The position numbers were made by a program, and so were the translations under genes. A DNA stretch of 64,000 nt from DATAES01 sp963721305 (lineage in GTDB: Bacteria; Actinomycetota; Acidimicrobiia; Acidimicrobiales; JACDCH01). The notes beneath the pieces are model-generated. The model did not search any database, was not told where the DNA came from, and was given only the letters and a program-made list of their open reading frames with translations. The stretch spans positions 372,001 through 436,000 of the forward strand of contig CAVRIR010000006.1 in NCBI GenBank assembly GCA_963721305.1, read 5' to 3'. Positions 25,371 through 34,732 of the stretch are shown piece after piece (position 1 is the first letter of the stretch; every line of letters starts with the position of its first letter).

Positions 25371-26450
25371 GTGAGCCGAAGCAGAATCATCGATGCCGAC
25401 GCGCATGTCAACGAGGATCCGCTCGCGTGGACCGAGCTCGCGGCGCAGCATCCAGGGTGGTTGTCTGCGGGGAGGTCGGGCGATCGCTGGGTCGCGCAGA
25501 TCGGCGACAAGCTCTACCCGACCCAGGTCGGCCCGGGGCGCGGCGTCCCCATCGACTCCGCCATCAGTCCGGCGTGCGCGGCCGGCGCGGCCGATCTCGA
25601 CCAGCGCCTCGTGGACATGGACACCGAAGGGATCGACGTGCAGGTCCTCTTCGGCGGATTGATCATCGGACTCACCTCGTACGACGACGCCGCGTTCGCG
25701 CTCGACGTCGCGCGCGCGTACAACGACTGGCTCCTCACGAAGGTGTGCGGACACAACCCGGAGCGGCTGAAGGCCGTCGCCACGGTGCCGTTGCAGGACG
25801 TGGGGCGCTCGATCGCGGAAGCGGAGCGCGCGGCCGGCCTGGGTGCCGTCGCAGTGACGATCCCACCGGTCGTCGGGACCGCGAACCTCGACGACGACAC
25901 GTTGCAGCCGTTCTTCGAGGCGTGCGCGTCGCTCGATCTCGCCGTCGCGGTGCACAGCGCGCCCGGCATGAACCTGCCGCTGCCGGGCGCGGAGCGTTTC
26001 GCCAACTACGCGCAGGTGCACTGCTTGTCGTTTCCGGTCGACCAGATGGTTGCGTTCACCGCACTGGCCATGGGCGGCGTGCTCGACCGCTTCCCTTCGT
26101 TGCGGGTCGCGTTCCTCGAGTCGGGAACGGGATGGGTCCCGTACTTCGTCCACCGCATGCACGAGCACTACGAGAAGCGCGGCGATCTCGTGCCGGCGAT
26201 GCGGACCGATCCACGCGAGCTGCTCGCGCGCGGCCAGTGCTACTTCAGCTTCGAGGCGGAAGAGCCGCTGCTCGCCACGTGCGTCGAGCAGCTCGGGGAC
26301 AACTGGCTCGTGTACTCATCCGACTATCCCCACTGGGACTCCGACTTCCCCGGCACCGTCGACGAGGTCCGCCGCCTCACCGCCTCGCTCGGTGACGACA
26401 TCACCCGCAAGCTGCTCGGCACCAACGCGGAGACCTTGTACCGCGTGTAG
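25371..26450 (+). CDS. Amidohydrolase-2 family metal-dependent hydrolase
   Basis: 359 residues from GTG 25371, with GGAGG upstream. The metal-binding start RIIDADAHVNED, then VAVHSAPGMN, FLESGTGWVPY and SSDYPHWDSDFPG are typical of the PF04909 family (ACMSD, resorcylate decarboxylase and C-C hydrolases). Members hydrolyse or decarboxylate acids, often after ring cleavage. It is convergent with a second amidohydrolase at 26478 that shows similar motifs. Substrate unknown. Confidence 0.9.
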   Translation: MSRSRIIDADAHVNEDPLAWTELAAQHPGWLSAGRSGDRWVAQIGDKLYPTQVGPGRGVPIDSAISPACAAGAADLDQRLVDMDTEGIDVQVLFGGLIIGLTSYDDAAFALDVARAYNDWLLTKVCGHNPERLKAVATVPLQDVGRSIAEAERAAGLGAVAVTIPPVVGTANLDDDTLQPFFEACASLDLAVAVHSAPGMNLPLPGAERFANYAQVHCLSFPVDQMVAFTALAMGGVLDRFPSLRVAFLESGTGWVPYFVHRMHEHYEKRGDLVPAMRTDPRELLARGQCYFSFEAEEPLLATCVEQLGDNWLVYSSDYPHWDSDFPGTVDEVRRLTASLGDDITRKLLGTNAETLYRV

Positions 26451-26477
26451 TCCGCAAGGCCCGAACCGACGTTGGGC

Positions 26478-27518
26478 TCAGGTGAAGCGGGATTCGAGGT
26501 CGTAGAACGCCATGGGCGCGTCCCAGAGGATGACGCGGGCGTCGTCCTCGTCGATCCCCTGGTCGCCGCACTCGTGCAGGAACGCGGCCGGCGCGCCTGG
26601 ATAGACGGCGTCGGGGTGCGGGAAGTCGCTCGCCCACACGACGTACTCCGGTCCCATTCGGTCGACCACCATGCCGACGCAGTCGTCGTCGGCTTCCGAC
26701 GAGATGATGCAATGGCGGTCGAACAGCTCGGTGGCGGACGGACGCTCGGGCGCCAGCCACTCGAGATGATCATCGAGGCGCGCCAACCAGTACGGCAACC
26801 ATCCCGTGCCTGATTCGAGAAACGCGACGCGCAGCTCCGGGTGACGTTCGAGCGCGCCGTCGAGCACGAACGACGCCATCGCGGCCATCTGCTCCATCGG
26901 ATGCGACAGGGCGTGGCGGCCGGCGAACCCCGTGAACCGGTCGGTGCCGATCGTCGGACCCTGCAACCCGAGTCCTTCGTGCACCGAGACCGTGAGCCCG
27001 AGGTCGGCGCACGCGCTCCACAACGCGTCGTAGTCGGGATCACCGAGGTTGCGTCCGTACAAGTGGTTGGGCCGCACCATCACGCCGACCAGATCGAGGT
27101 CGCGCACGCGCTTGGCCTCGGCGACGGCGAGGTCGACGTCGGCCAGTGGCACGAGCCCGGCCGCGGCCATGCGCGACGGCTCGTGGGCGCAGTAGTCGGC
27201 GATCCAGTCGTTGTACGAGCGGCAGGCGGCAGCCGACTCGTCCGGCGTCAACTGCGGCAGGTAGGGCACGAACAGGCCGATCGACGGGTAGAGCACCACG
27301 GCATCGATGCCTTGTGCGTCCATGGCGCGCACGTACGACGCCGCGTCGAAGCCGTGGGCGAATTGGTCGGCGACGAGCTCGAAGTCCCCGCACGGTACGA
27401 GCGGGGTGTCCGCGGGAAGGTTGGCCGGAAGCGGGTTGTCGGTCCACGCCGAGAACACCTCGGCCGGCTCGACGACGTGCGCGTCCGCATCCAGCACGCG
27501 AAAGCCCTCGACGGTCAT
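26478..27518 (-). CDS. Amidohydrolase-2 family metal-dependent hydrolase
   Basis: 346 residues. N-terminal RVLDADAHVVEPAEVF, middle VSVHEGLGLQ, then FLESGTGWLPYWLARLDDH and WASDFPHPDAVYPG carry the His and Asp metal ligands of the PF04909 family. Its start lies two bases from the stop of the upstream SDR gene, so it is co-transcribed with two SDRs and the P450 at 29023. Probably hydrolyses or decarboxylates a late intermediate. Confidence 0.9.
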   Translation of the reverse strand: MTVEGFRVLDADAHVVEPAEVFSAWTDNPLPANLPADTPLVPCGDFELVADQFAHGFDAASYVRAMDAQGIDAVVLYPSIGLFVPYLPQLTPDESAAACRSYNDWIADYCAHEPSRMAAAGLVPLADVDLAVAEAKRVRDLDLVGVMVRPNHLYGRNLGDPDYDALWSACADLGLTVSVHEGLGLQGPTIGTDRFTGFAGRHALSHPMEQMAAMASFVLDGALERHPELRVAFLESGTGWLPYWLARLDDHLEWLAPERPSATELFDRHCIISSEADDDCVGMVVDRMGPEYVVWASDFPHPDAVYPGAPAAFLHECGDQGIDEDDARVILWDAPMAFYDLESRFT

Positions 27519-27519
27519 C

Positions 27520-28251
27520 TCACATCCTCCGTGCCGCGAGCCCGCCGTCGAGGGGAAGGACCGCGCCGCTCGTGAACGCAGCGCCGTCCGAAACGAGGAA
27601 GGACACCGCGGCGGACACCTCGTCGGCGCGACCGAGCCTTCGCATCGGCAGGTTGGCCGCCACGCCGGCGCGCACCTGCTCGGGATTCGGCGCCATGTCG
27701 GTCAGCCGCACGAAGAGCCCGGTGTCGGTGGGTCCGAGCGACAGCACGTTGACCCGCACGCCGTCCGGCGCGTGCTCGATCGCCACTTGCTTGCACAGGT
27801 TGGTGAGCCCGAACTTCGACGCGCAGTACGCCGCGTACTGGGGTGCGACGATCGAGCCGAGCGTCGATCCCATGGCGACGATCGAACCGCCGCCGCTTGC
27901 GACCATCGCCGGCACCGCATGCTTCATGCACAGGAACGGGCCCTTGAGGTTCGTGTCGACGATCCGCTGCCACTCGTCGTCGCTGCAGTCGACGACGGAC
28001 GAGCGCGTCTCGACTGCCGCGCTCAACACGAGGGCGCGCAACGGTCCCTTCGCTGATGCGGCCGCGACGACGCACTGCACGTCGGCGTCGCTCCGGACGT
28101 CGCATCGTTCGATCCACGACTCCGTCGCCTCGAGATCCGCACCGACGACGTCGAAGCCGTCGTCCCGCAAGCGGTCGGAGACCGCAGCCCCCAGCCCGGA
28201 CGCGGCCCCGGTGACCAGCGCGACGGCGCCGTCGGACGCGGAGCCGCTCAA
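27520..28251 (-). CDS. Short-chain dehydrogenase/reductase
   Basis: 243 residues. TGAASGLG at the N-terminus, LVLSAAVET replacing the usual NNAG region, APQYAAYCASKFGL as active site and the C-terminal VLPLDGGLAARRM. The altered NNAG motif does not rule out activity. Its start overlaps the preceding SDR's stop by four bases, and a short gap leads to the amidohydrolase. Two unlike SDRs in a row suggest two oxidation steps or a heteromer. Confidence 0.9.
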   Translation of the reverse strand: MSGSASDGAVALVTGAASGLGAAVSDRLRDDGFDVVGADLEATESWIERCDVRSDADVQCVVAAASAKGPLRALVLSAAVETRSSVVDCSDDEWQRIVDTNLKGPFLCMKHAVPAMVASGGGSIVAMGSTLGSIVAPQYAAYCASKFGLTNLCKQVAIEHAPDGVRVNVLSLGPTDTGLFVRLTDMAPNPEQVRAGVAANLPMRRLGRADEVSAAVSFLVSDGAAFTSGAVLPLDGGLAARRM

Positions 28252-29015
28252 CGGAGCGCCGCCAGGCCGCCGTCGGCGGGGACGATCGCGCCCGACACGT
28301 AGGCCGACTGGTCGGACGCGAGGAACAGCGCGATGCCGGCGACGTCCTCCGCGGTGCCGAGCCGTTGCAACGGGATCACGCGCGCCAGTCCCGACAGGAA
28401 CGCCTCGGGATCATCCATCTCCTCGGCGACCTTGCGGAACCGCGGTGTGTCGATCGATCCCGGTGCGATCACGTTGGCTCGCACCTTGGGTCCGTACTCG
28501 ACCGCGATCTGGCGAGTCAGCGCGACGAGTCCGGCCTTCGCGGCGCCATAGGCGACGTACCCCTCGGACCCGATGAGCCCCAACACCGACGCAGTGCTGA
28601 TGATCGAACCGCCGTCGCCTTCGAGCATCACGGGCAGCGCTGCTCGGCACGTCCAGAACACTGCGTTGAGGTTCGTGTCGATCGTGCGGTCCCAGTCGTC
28701 CTCCGTGCACTCGAGGAGTCGACCGGACATCTGCACCGCGGCGTTGTTGTAGAGGACGTCCAGCCCCCCCAGCGCTGCCGCGGACTCAGCGACCATGCGA
28801 TCGCAGTCGTCGCGCACCGACACGTCGGCATGGACGGCGACCGCCTTCGTCCCCACGGCCTCGACCATTGCAACGGTCTCGGCCGCGCCCGCGTCGTTGA
28901 TGTCGGCGACGGCGATGGACGCGCCGTGCTCGGCGAACAGAACCGACGCGGCTCGTCCTTGTCCGGAGGCCGCACCGGTGATCAGCGCGACCTTGCCCTC
29001 GAGGTCGGATTGCAC
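28248..29015 (-). CDS. Short-chain dehydrogenase/reductase
   Basis: About 255 residues from GTG 29015. TGAASGQG, YNNAAVQMSG and GYVAYGAAKAGL are clear SDR motifs; the C-terminus ends IVPADGGLAALR. The P450 stop is seven bases upstream on the same strand. Likely oxidises the alcohol produced by the P450 or a later hydroxyacyl-CoA. Further upstream in-frame sequence overlaps the P450 3' end and looks non-coding. Confidence 0.9.
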   Translation of the reverse strand: MQSDLEGKVALITGAASGQGRAASVLFAEHGASIAVADINDAGAAETVAMVEAVGTKAVAVHADVSVRDDCDRMVAESAAALGGLDVLYNNAAVQMSGRLLECTEDDWDRTIDTNLNAVFWTCRAALPVMLEGDGGSIISTASVLGLIGSEGYVAYGAAKAGLVALTRQIAVEYGPKVRANVIAPGSIDTPRFRKVAEEMDDPEAFLSGLARVIPLQRLGTAEDVAGIALFLASDQSAYVSGAIVPADGGLAALR

Positions 29016-29022
29016 TCGGCGA

Positions 29023-30252
29023 TCAGTTCCAGAGGACAGGCAACGACGTCGGCGAGCGGAATCGTTCGCCGTGGATGTGCGGGTCGTCCCGCTCGACGGC
29101 TTCGGGATCAAGACGGAGGTCGGGCAGCCGGTCGAGCAGCGCGTTCACCGCGGATCCCATCTCCATGCGCGCGAGGTGCATGCCAAGGCACATGTGCGGG
29201 CCCACGCCGAAGCTGATGTGCGGAACCACCGGCCGGAACAGGTCGAAGTCGTCGCCGTGATCCCAACGGGTCTCGTCGTGGTTCGCGGAGCCGATGTTCG
29301 GCGTCACCATCGTGCCTTCAGGGACGAACACGCCGTCGATCTCGACGTCGTTCATCGCGAGGCGACTCGTGATGAGCAAGGGCGACTCCCACCGCACCGC
29401 TTCTTCGATCGCCTGCGGCATCAGCGAACGGTCCGCGCGCAACGCGTCGAGCTGGTCGGGATTCGACAGCAGCCCGTACAGGAAGCTTCCGGTGGCGCGA
29501 TACGTCGTCTCCGCGCCCGCCGGCAGCAACAACCGCAGGAAGGAGTAGATCTCCTCGTCGCCCAGCCGCTCGCCGTCGAGCTCTTCCTGCACGAGCAAGC
29601 TGATGACGTCGTCGCTGGGCCTCGAACGCTTCTCCTCGACGATGACGCTGAGGTACTCACGCAGGTCGGCCGATGCCTTCAGCCCCCGCTCGGGGTTGGC
29701 GGCGATGTTGACGACCCACACGGCCATGTCGTGGAACCGCTCGTAGTCCTCGTGAGGGACACCGAGGATCTCCGCGATGATCTGCACGGGGAAGCGGAAC
29801 GTGAACTCGCGGACGAGCTCAGCCGAACCCCGCTCGACGAACCCGTCGATGACGTCGTTCATGATGGGCTCGACGACGTTGGACTCCCATTGCATGAGCG
29901 CCTTGTGACGAAACGCCGCGCTCACGAGCCCCCGATGGCGCTTGTGCTCGGGCTCGTCCATGCCGACAAGAACGAACGGACCCATCGCCAGCTCCATCAA
30001 CTCGCGGATCGCGGTCGACGAGTACGTGACGTTGTCGCGCAGCACCTGCGCGCACAGCTCATACGTGTAGACGCTGCACATCGTGCCGGCGTTGCCCTGG
30101 AAGTCGACGACATCGATGACCTCCACCGGCGATGTCCGCCGCTTCTCCGCGAGATCCGGATAGGGATCTCGCAGGTCGCCCGCAACCGTGTCCGTGAACT
30201 GCCCCATCGCGTCGAACGAATCGTCGAACGCGTCCACCCGCGTACCTGACAT
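29023..30252 (-). CDS. Cytochrome P450
   Basis: 409 residues. I-helix motif PAGAETTYR, ExxR in IEEAVRWESP, and heme loop FGVGPHMCLGMHLAR with the Cys ligand near residue 355. Differs clearly from the P450 at 8679 in sequence, so the two likely attack different positions or substrates. The ATG at 30252 falls inside a shared palindrome at 30247-30260 and no good ribosome-binding site precedes it; a downstream ATG at 30207 (MGQFTDTV) is possible. Located between the FGGY kinase and two SDRs. Confidence 0.92.
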   Translation of the reverse strand: MSGTRVDAFDDSFDAMGQFTDTVAGDLRDPYPDLAEKRRTSPVEVIDVVDFQGNAGTMCSVYTYELCAQVLRDNVTYSSTAIRELMELAMGPFVLVGMDEPEHKRHRGLVSAAFRHKALMQWESNVVEPIMNDVIDGFVERGSAELVREFTFRFPVQIIAEILGVPHEDYERFHDMAVWVVNIAANPERGLKASADLREYLSVIVEEKRSRPSDDVISLLVQEELDGERLGDEEIYSFLRLLLPAGAETTYRATGSFLYGLLSNPDQLDALRADRSLMPQAIEEAVRWESPLLITSRLAMNDVEIDGVFVPEGTMVTPNIGSANHDETRWDHGDDFDLFRPVVPHISFGVGPHMCLGMHLARMEMGSAVNALLDRLPDLRLDPEAVERDDPHIHGERFRSPTSLPVLWN

Positions 30253-30260
30253 GCGTGTCA
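30247..30260. promoter_or_regulatory. Shared TGACR-N4-YGTCA palindrome, copy 6
   Basis: ACC-TGACA TGCG TGTCA-G. It spans the kinase stop codon and the P450 ATG, so it is not in a normal promoter gap; it could mark an internal promoter for the P450 operon. Confidence 0.6.
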
Positions 30261-31661
30261 GAGTACGTCGCCGGACCCCGCTGCGTGTGCGGCCTCGGCA
30301 GTGAGCGCCCGGAAGACCTCGTACCGCTCTGCCGCCGCGGCGGCCCAGCGCTCGTCGGGTTCGATGCGTCTGGCCACGTGCGCCCACCGGCGTCCATCGC
30401 TCATCTGCCCCTCGAGGCCCGCAACACAGCGGGCGATGAACGCTGAGCCGAGGGCAGCCCCCTCGGGTACGGCCACCACGTCGACCGGCAGTCCGGTGCA
30501 GGACGCGAGTGCCTGCAACCACGGCTCGACTCGGGTGCCGCCGCCGGTGGCGACGATCCGCTTCGGCGCGATCGCGTCACCCGCAAGGTCGAGGTGGTGA
30601 CGGACGACGAATCCGGCGGCCTCGAACGCGGCGCGGCGCACATGGGTGGCACCATGCCGCAGATTGAGCCCGTGCAGCGACGCCCGCAGGTCGTACCGAT
30701 GCAGCGGCGTCCGCTCCCCTCGCACGTATGGCAGCCAGACCGGCACGTCGTTCGGATCGATGGCGTCGTCGCCCGAGTCGTTGCCCGAGTCGTCGCCTCC
30801 CCCGGTGCCGCCCGTGAGCGCGCGCGCCCAGTTGAGGAAGAGACCTCCCGCGTTCGACGGTCCGCCTATCAACAACCGCTTGGGCGCGGTGTGGGGGATC
30901 GTCCACAGCCCGGGTTTCTCGATCCACTCGTCGCCCATCACCGCCCACGTGATCAACGTGGTGCCGCAGATGACGAGCACATCGCCGATGTCGTCGGCGC
31001 CGGCGACGATCTGCTCGCCCATCGCATCGATCGTTCCGCCCCCGAGCAACGGTCCGTCCGCTCCGCCGACGCGACCGGCCGGCTCGACTCCCGCGACGAT
31101 CTCCGGTAGCTGCACGGGCTCGACCCCCGCTTCGGCGAGCAGCGCGGGATCCCAGCGCGCGCCGTCGAACAACGGGTACGCCGTGAACGCGGTCGTCGTG
31201 TCGAGCGCGGCGCGTCCCGACAGCACGTGATTGGCGGTGGCCTGCGCGGGCCAGAACCGTTCGGCGTCGGGGCAGTTCGCTCGCAACCACTCGAGGAAGG
31301 CGAGCAGCTCGCCGCTCTCCGCAGGATTGCCGCTGTCTGATCCCGCGCGCCGGCCGCGATGGTCGCCGTAGAGGAGTCCCGGTCCCGCGGCGGTACCCGC
31401 GGCCGTGAGCGCGCCGAGCGACGGGACCATCGCGGCGACGTTCACCGCGACCACGTCGACGTCGCTGCTGACGTCCGCGTACGCGCGCCGAACCCCGTCG
31501 CGCCACGCGACGTCAATGTCGTGTTCGAGCGACTCGGAGTCGGGCACGCGGATGCCGTGCGCGATGCGCGCCGACGCGATGACGTTGCCGTCACCGTCAG
31601 CGGCGACGGCCTTCACGGACGTCGTGCCGATGTCGATGCCGACCGTGGTCTCGATCGTGAT
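30258..31661 (-). CDS. FGGY-family carbohydrate kinase with an apparent non-standard start
   Basis: About 467 residues. Sugar-kinase features are ICGTTLITWAVM in the middle and ATGGGTRVEPWLQALAS near the C-terminus, plus a Gly/Asp-rich insertion (GGTGGGDDSGNDSGDD). The essential phosphate loop VGIDIGTTSVKAV is encoded upstream of the first ATG/GTG/TTG (GTG at 31616). Upstream of it, GGAGG at 31671-31675 is nine bases from an ATC codon at 31661, with an in-frame stop before that. I therefore place the start at ATC 31661; a sequence error that removed a normal start is an alternative. The sugar or polyol substrate is unknown. Confidence 0.8.
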   Translation of the reverse strand: MTIETTVGIDIGTTSVKAVAADGDGNVIASARIAHGIRVPDSESLEHDIDVAWRDGVRRAYADVSSDVDVVAVNVAAMVPSLGALTAAGTAAGPGLLYGDHRGRRAGSDSGNPAESGELLAFLEWLRANCPDAERFWPAQATANHVLSGRAALDTTTAFTAYPLFDGARWDPALLAEAGVEPVQLPEIVAGVEPAGRVGGADGPLLGGGTIDAMGEQIVAGADDIGDVLVICGTTLITWAVMGDEWIEKPGLWTIPHTAPKRLLIGGPSNAGGLFLNWARALTGGTGGGDDSGNDSGDDAIDPNDVPVWLPYVRGERTPLHRYDLRASLHGLNLRHGATHVRRAAFEAAGFVVRHHLDLAGDAIAPKRIVATGGGTRVEPWLQALASCTGLPVDVVAVPEGAALGSAFIARCVAGLEGQMSDGRRWAHVARRIEPDERWAAAAAERYEVFRALTAEAAHAAGSGDVL

Positions 31662-31684
31662 GTCGAGCTCCCTCCGTCAATACC

Positions 31685-31698
31685 TGACAGCCGTGTCA
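31685..31698. promoter_or_regulatory. Shared TGACR-N4-YGTCA palindrome, copy 7 (best copy)
   Basis: ACCTGACAGCCGTGTCAGGT at 31682-31701, an 8+8 perfect palindrome, between the FGGY kinase (minus) and the PaaK-like ligase (plus, 31716). Taken as the reference for the motif. Confidence 0.8.
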
Positions 31699-31715
31699 GG
31701 TAGGGTCCGGAGCCT

Positions 31716-33035
31716 ATGCCGACCTACGACCCGCGCATCCTGGGTCCGGAGGCCCGAGACCCGACGCAGCAGTACTGGGATCCTGCCGTCCAGACGATGT
31801 CTCGCGAGCAGTTGCGCGATCTGCAACTCGAGCGATTGCGCGAGCTCGTCGGAAAGGTGCTGAACGGCAAGGCGCGCCTGTTCGGGCGCAAGCTGCGTGA
31901 GGCGGGCATCGAGTCGCCGCTCGACCTGCGTTCGCCCGACGACGTCAACCTCATACCGACGACCGTGAAGCAGGACCTGCGCGACAGCGAGGCCGAGCAT
32001 CCGCCCTTCGGCGAGTACCGCTTCACCGGCAGGCAGGACTGCGTTCGGCTCGGTTCGTCGACAGGTACGACCGGCACGCCGACGCTCACGCTGTGGACCC
32101 GTCACGACATCTGGCTCGAGTACGAGTCGGCTGCTCGAGTGTGGTGGCGCAACGGCTGGCGTCCCGGACAGATCGTCACGCACGCGCATCCCGCTTACCT
32201 CTACGGCGGCGGTGTGATGCTGTCCGGCTGTCTCGAGTACTTCGGCATGCTCAACATCTGGGTGGCGCCGCCGGACACCGACGAGCTCGGCGAGCAGGGC
32301 ATCCACATGTGGGAGCGCGTGCATCCCGACGTGTCGATGGTCGCGTTCAGCTACGGCCGTTTCGCCGAGGTCGCGGCGAACATGGGCAAGGACCTCACGA
32401 AGGACGCCGGTCTGCCGTCCTTCGTGCTGCGCGGCTTCGGCAAGAAGGGCCTGCCGATCATGACGTGCGGCGTCGAGGCGTACGCGTACGTCGGTGGACC
32501 GTGTGGTGAAGGGGAAGGCGGGCACGTCCACGAGGACTGGGCGATCGTCCAGGCGATCGATCCCGCGACCGGACGCGATGTCCCGGACGGCCAGTGGGGC
32601 AACCTCGTGGTGACGACGCTCGATCGCGACAACGGCCTCGTGCGCTACGACCTCGAAGAGGCCGCGTGCTTCATCTCCGCGCCGTGCCCGTGCGGTGAGA
32701 CGACCAAGCGCGGGTTCTGGGGTGGGCGTTTCAAGGACCTGCTCTCGAGCCAGGGCAAGCACTTCCAGGTCACCGAGCTCGAAGGCGCGCTGCGGACGAT
32801 CCCCGCCGTGAACGACCCGACGCTCGAGTGGCAGGTGGTCAAGCCGACCGACGACGCGGCGCCGCTACGGGTCCGCGTCGAGCTCGGCGTCGATGGTGGC
32901 GACGTCGACTCGATCGCAGGCGCGTGCGCGAGCGCGATCGCCGCTGAAGTGGGCGTGCACGCCGAGGTCGAAGTGCTCGATCGCGGCTCGCTCGAACGTC
33001 ACGGCTACAAACAGGTGCGCCTGGTCGACGCCTGA
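31716..33035 (+). CDS. Phenylacetate-CoA ligase-like (PaaK-type) adenylate-forming enzyme
   Basis: 439 residues, the size of PaaK. The P-loop is SSTGTTGTPT, followed by aromatic-rich WWRNGWRPGQIV and the segment GFWGGRFKDLLSSQGKHFQVTELE near the hinge to the C-terminal domain. It forms acyl-adenylate and then CoA thioester from an aromatic or other bulky carboxylic acid. It has its own divergent promoter with the best copy of the shared palindrome, so this is probably an early committed step of the regulon. The acid used cannot be named. Confidence 0.92.
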   Translation: MPTYDPRILGPEARDPTQQYWDPAVQTMSREQLRDLQLERLRELVGKVLNGKARLFGRKLREAGIESPLDLRSPDDVNLIPTTVKQDLRDSEAEHPPFGEYRFTGRQDCVRLGSSTGTTGTPTLTLWTRHDIWLEYESAARVWWRNGWRPGQIVTHAHPAYLYGGGVMLSGCLEYFGMLNIWVAPPDTDELGEQGIHMWERVHPDVSMVAFSYGRFAEVAANMGKDLTKDAGLPSFVLRGFGKKGLPIMTCGVEAYAYVGGPCGEGEGGHVHEDWAIVQAIDPATGRDVPDGQWGNLVVTTLDRDNGLVRYDLEEAACFISAPCPCGETTKRGFWGGRFKDLLSSQGKHFQVTELEGALRTIPAVNDPTLEWQVVKPTDDAAPLRVRVELGVDGGDVDSIAGACASAIAAEVGVHAEVEVLDRGSLERHGYKQVRLVDA

Positions 33036-33092
33036 ATCGCCGCGTCCGTCCCCGTTCGAGGGTTTGCAGACCGCTTGCGCGGTGCCGAAATG

Positions 33093-33165
33093 TGCTCGAC
33101 CTTGCGAGCGACGGAGCCGCCAGGCGGAGGAGCGGCCACACCCGGCCTGCGTGGCCGGGGAACGC
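33093..33165 (-). repeat. 73-bp dispersed repeat, copy B
   Basis: Inverted copy of 17826-17898 with three differences in 73. It occupies the gap between the PaaK-like ligase and the WS/DGAT gene, ending 79 bases before the latter. No open reading frame of interest. Confidence 0.7.
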
Positions 33166-33244
33166 AGTCAGGCGAAGAAATGTGGCCGCTGCCGTGGCAG
33201 ACGGTGCGGAGGCGCGCGACAGTCACAGCCGAAGGGAGGCGCCC

Positions 33245-34732
33245 ATGAAGCAGCTCTCAGGTCTCGACGCGACGTTCCTCTACATGGAGACGCCGTCGCA
33301 GTTCGGTCACGTGTCGAGCATGTCGTTGTTCCAACGGCCGGACGATCCGGACTACGAGCCCTACGCCGCGTGGCGATCGCAGATCGAGCGACGGGTGCAC
33401 CTGCTCGAGCCGTTGCGGCGCAAGCTGCGTGACGTTCCGCTGCGGCTCGATCATCCGTTCTGGGTGGACGACGACCAGTTCGATCTCGACTTCCACGTCC
33501 GCAACACCGCGGTGCCACCGCCCGGCAACGACGCGCAGCTCGCCGAGTTGGTGGCCCGGCTGATCGGGCGGGCGCTCGACCGGTCGCGTCCGCTCTGGGA
33601 GACCTACGTGATCGAGGGGCTGCCGGACGACCGGTTCGGCATCCTCACCAAGGTCCACCACGCGACGATCGACGGCGCGTCGGGGGCCGAGTTGCTCACA
33701 TTGATGCTCGACTCGTCGCCCGATGGCGACCCACTGCCCGAGGCAGACGAGTGGGTCCCGGAGCGTCCGCCATCCGATACCGAAGTGCTGGCGCGGGCGA
33801 TGGCGAACCTGGTCCGCAAGCCGGGGCGGGCCATCGTGCTCGGGACGCGTACCGCTCGCGAGTTCGGGAAGGCGACCCGCAATCCCGCGCTGACGGCCGC
33901 CGCCAATCAGGTGCGGTCGAGCCTCCGGGGTCCCGTCGGGGCGGTCCTGAACATCGGCCGCGAACGGTCACCCGAGACGGAGTTGCGCGGTCCGCTGCCG
34001 GCCCTGTCCGCACCGCCGACGCCGTTCAACGCGCCGATCACCGCGCATCGCCGGTTCGCGTTCCGGTCGGCGCCGCTCGACTCGGTGAAGGGCATCAAGA
34101 ACGCGCTGGGCGCCACCGTCAACGACGTCGTGATGGCGGCGTGTGCAGGTGGACTGCGGTCGTGGCTCGAGCAGCACGACGCGCTGCCCGACAAGCCGCT
34201 CGGGGCGATGATCCCCGTGTCGATCCGCACCGGTGAGGAGACCGAGCGGTGGACGAACCGGGTGTCCGCCATCTTCGCGTCGCTCCCCACGGACGAGGCT
34301 GATCCGGTCAAGCGAGTCGAGCAGGTACACGCGTCGATGGCGAACGCGAAAGGCCTGTTCGACGCGATCCCTGCGGACTCGTTGACGGACTTCGCGCAGT
34401 TCCCGCCGCCCGCGGTGTTCGCCAGGGCCATGCGGGTGGCGACTCGACTGACGGAACGGTTCAGCCCGCCGATCAACCTGGTGATCTCGAATGTGCCCGG
34501 ACCGCGTGAGCCGTTGTACGCCGCCGGCAGCAAGCTCCTGCACTACTACCCGGTGTCGACGATCATCGACGGCCAGGGACTCAACGTGACGGTGCAGAGC
34601 TACCTCGACACGCTCGATTTCGGCCTGGTGTCGTGCCGCGAGCTCGTCCCCGACCTCTGGGACATGCTCGACGCGATTCTTGACGACCTCGTCACCCTCG
34701 GGAAGGCCACCGGGGTCGACGTCCCCCTCTGA
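33245..34732 (+). CDS. Wax ester synthase/diacylglycerol acyltransferase (WS/DGAT) family
   Basis: 495 residues. The catalytic motif HHATIDG is at residues 138-144; the C-terminal domain includes the VISNVPGPREPLY segment seen in the family. These enzymes make triacylglycerol or wax esters from acyl-CoA. Start ATG 33245 with GGAGG nearby; sequence upstream is repeat-derived and not coding. It may store fatty acyl-CoA when lipid-like substrates are abundant. Converges on the MgtC gene through a tiny hairpin that includes both stop codons. Confidence 0.93.
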   Translation: MKQLSGLDATFLYMETPSQFGHVSSMSLFQRPDDPDYEPYAAWRSQIERRVHLLEPLRRKLRDVPLRLDHPFWVDDDQFDLDFHVRNTAVPPPGNDAQLAELVARLIGRALDRSRPLWETYVIEGLPDDRFGILTKVHHATIDGASGAELLTLMLDSSPDGDPLPEADEWVPERPPSDTEVLARAMANLVRKPGRAIVLGTRTAREFGKATRNPALTAAANQVRSSLRGPVGAVLNIGRERSPETELRGPLPALSAPPTPFNAPITAHRRFAFRSAPLDSVKGIKNALGATVNDVVMAACAGGLRSWLEQHDALPDKPLGAMIPVSIRTGEETERWTNRVSAIFASLPTDEADPVKRVEQVHASMANAKGLFDAIPADSLTDFAQFPPPAVFARAMRVATRLTERFSPPINLVISNVPGPREPLYAAGSKLLHYYPVSTIIDGQGLNVTVQSYLDTLDFGLVSCRELVPDLWDMLDAILDDLVTLGKATGVDVPL

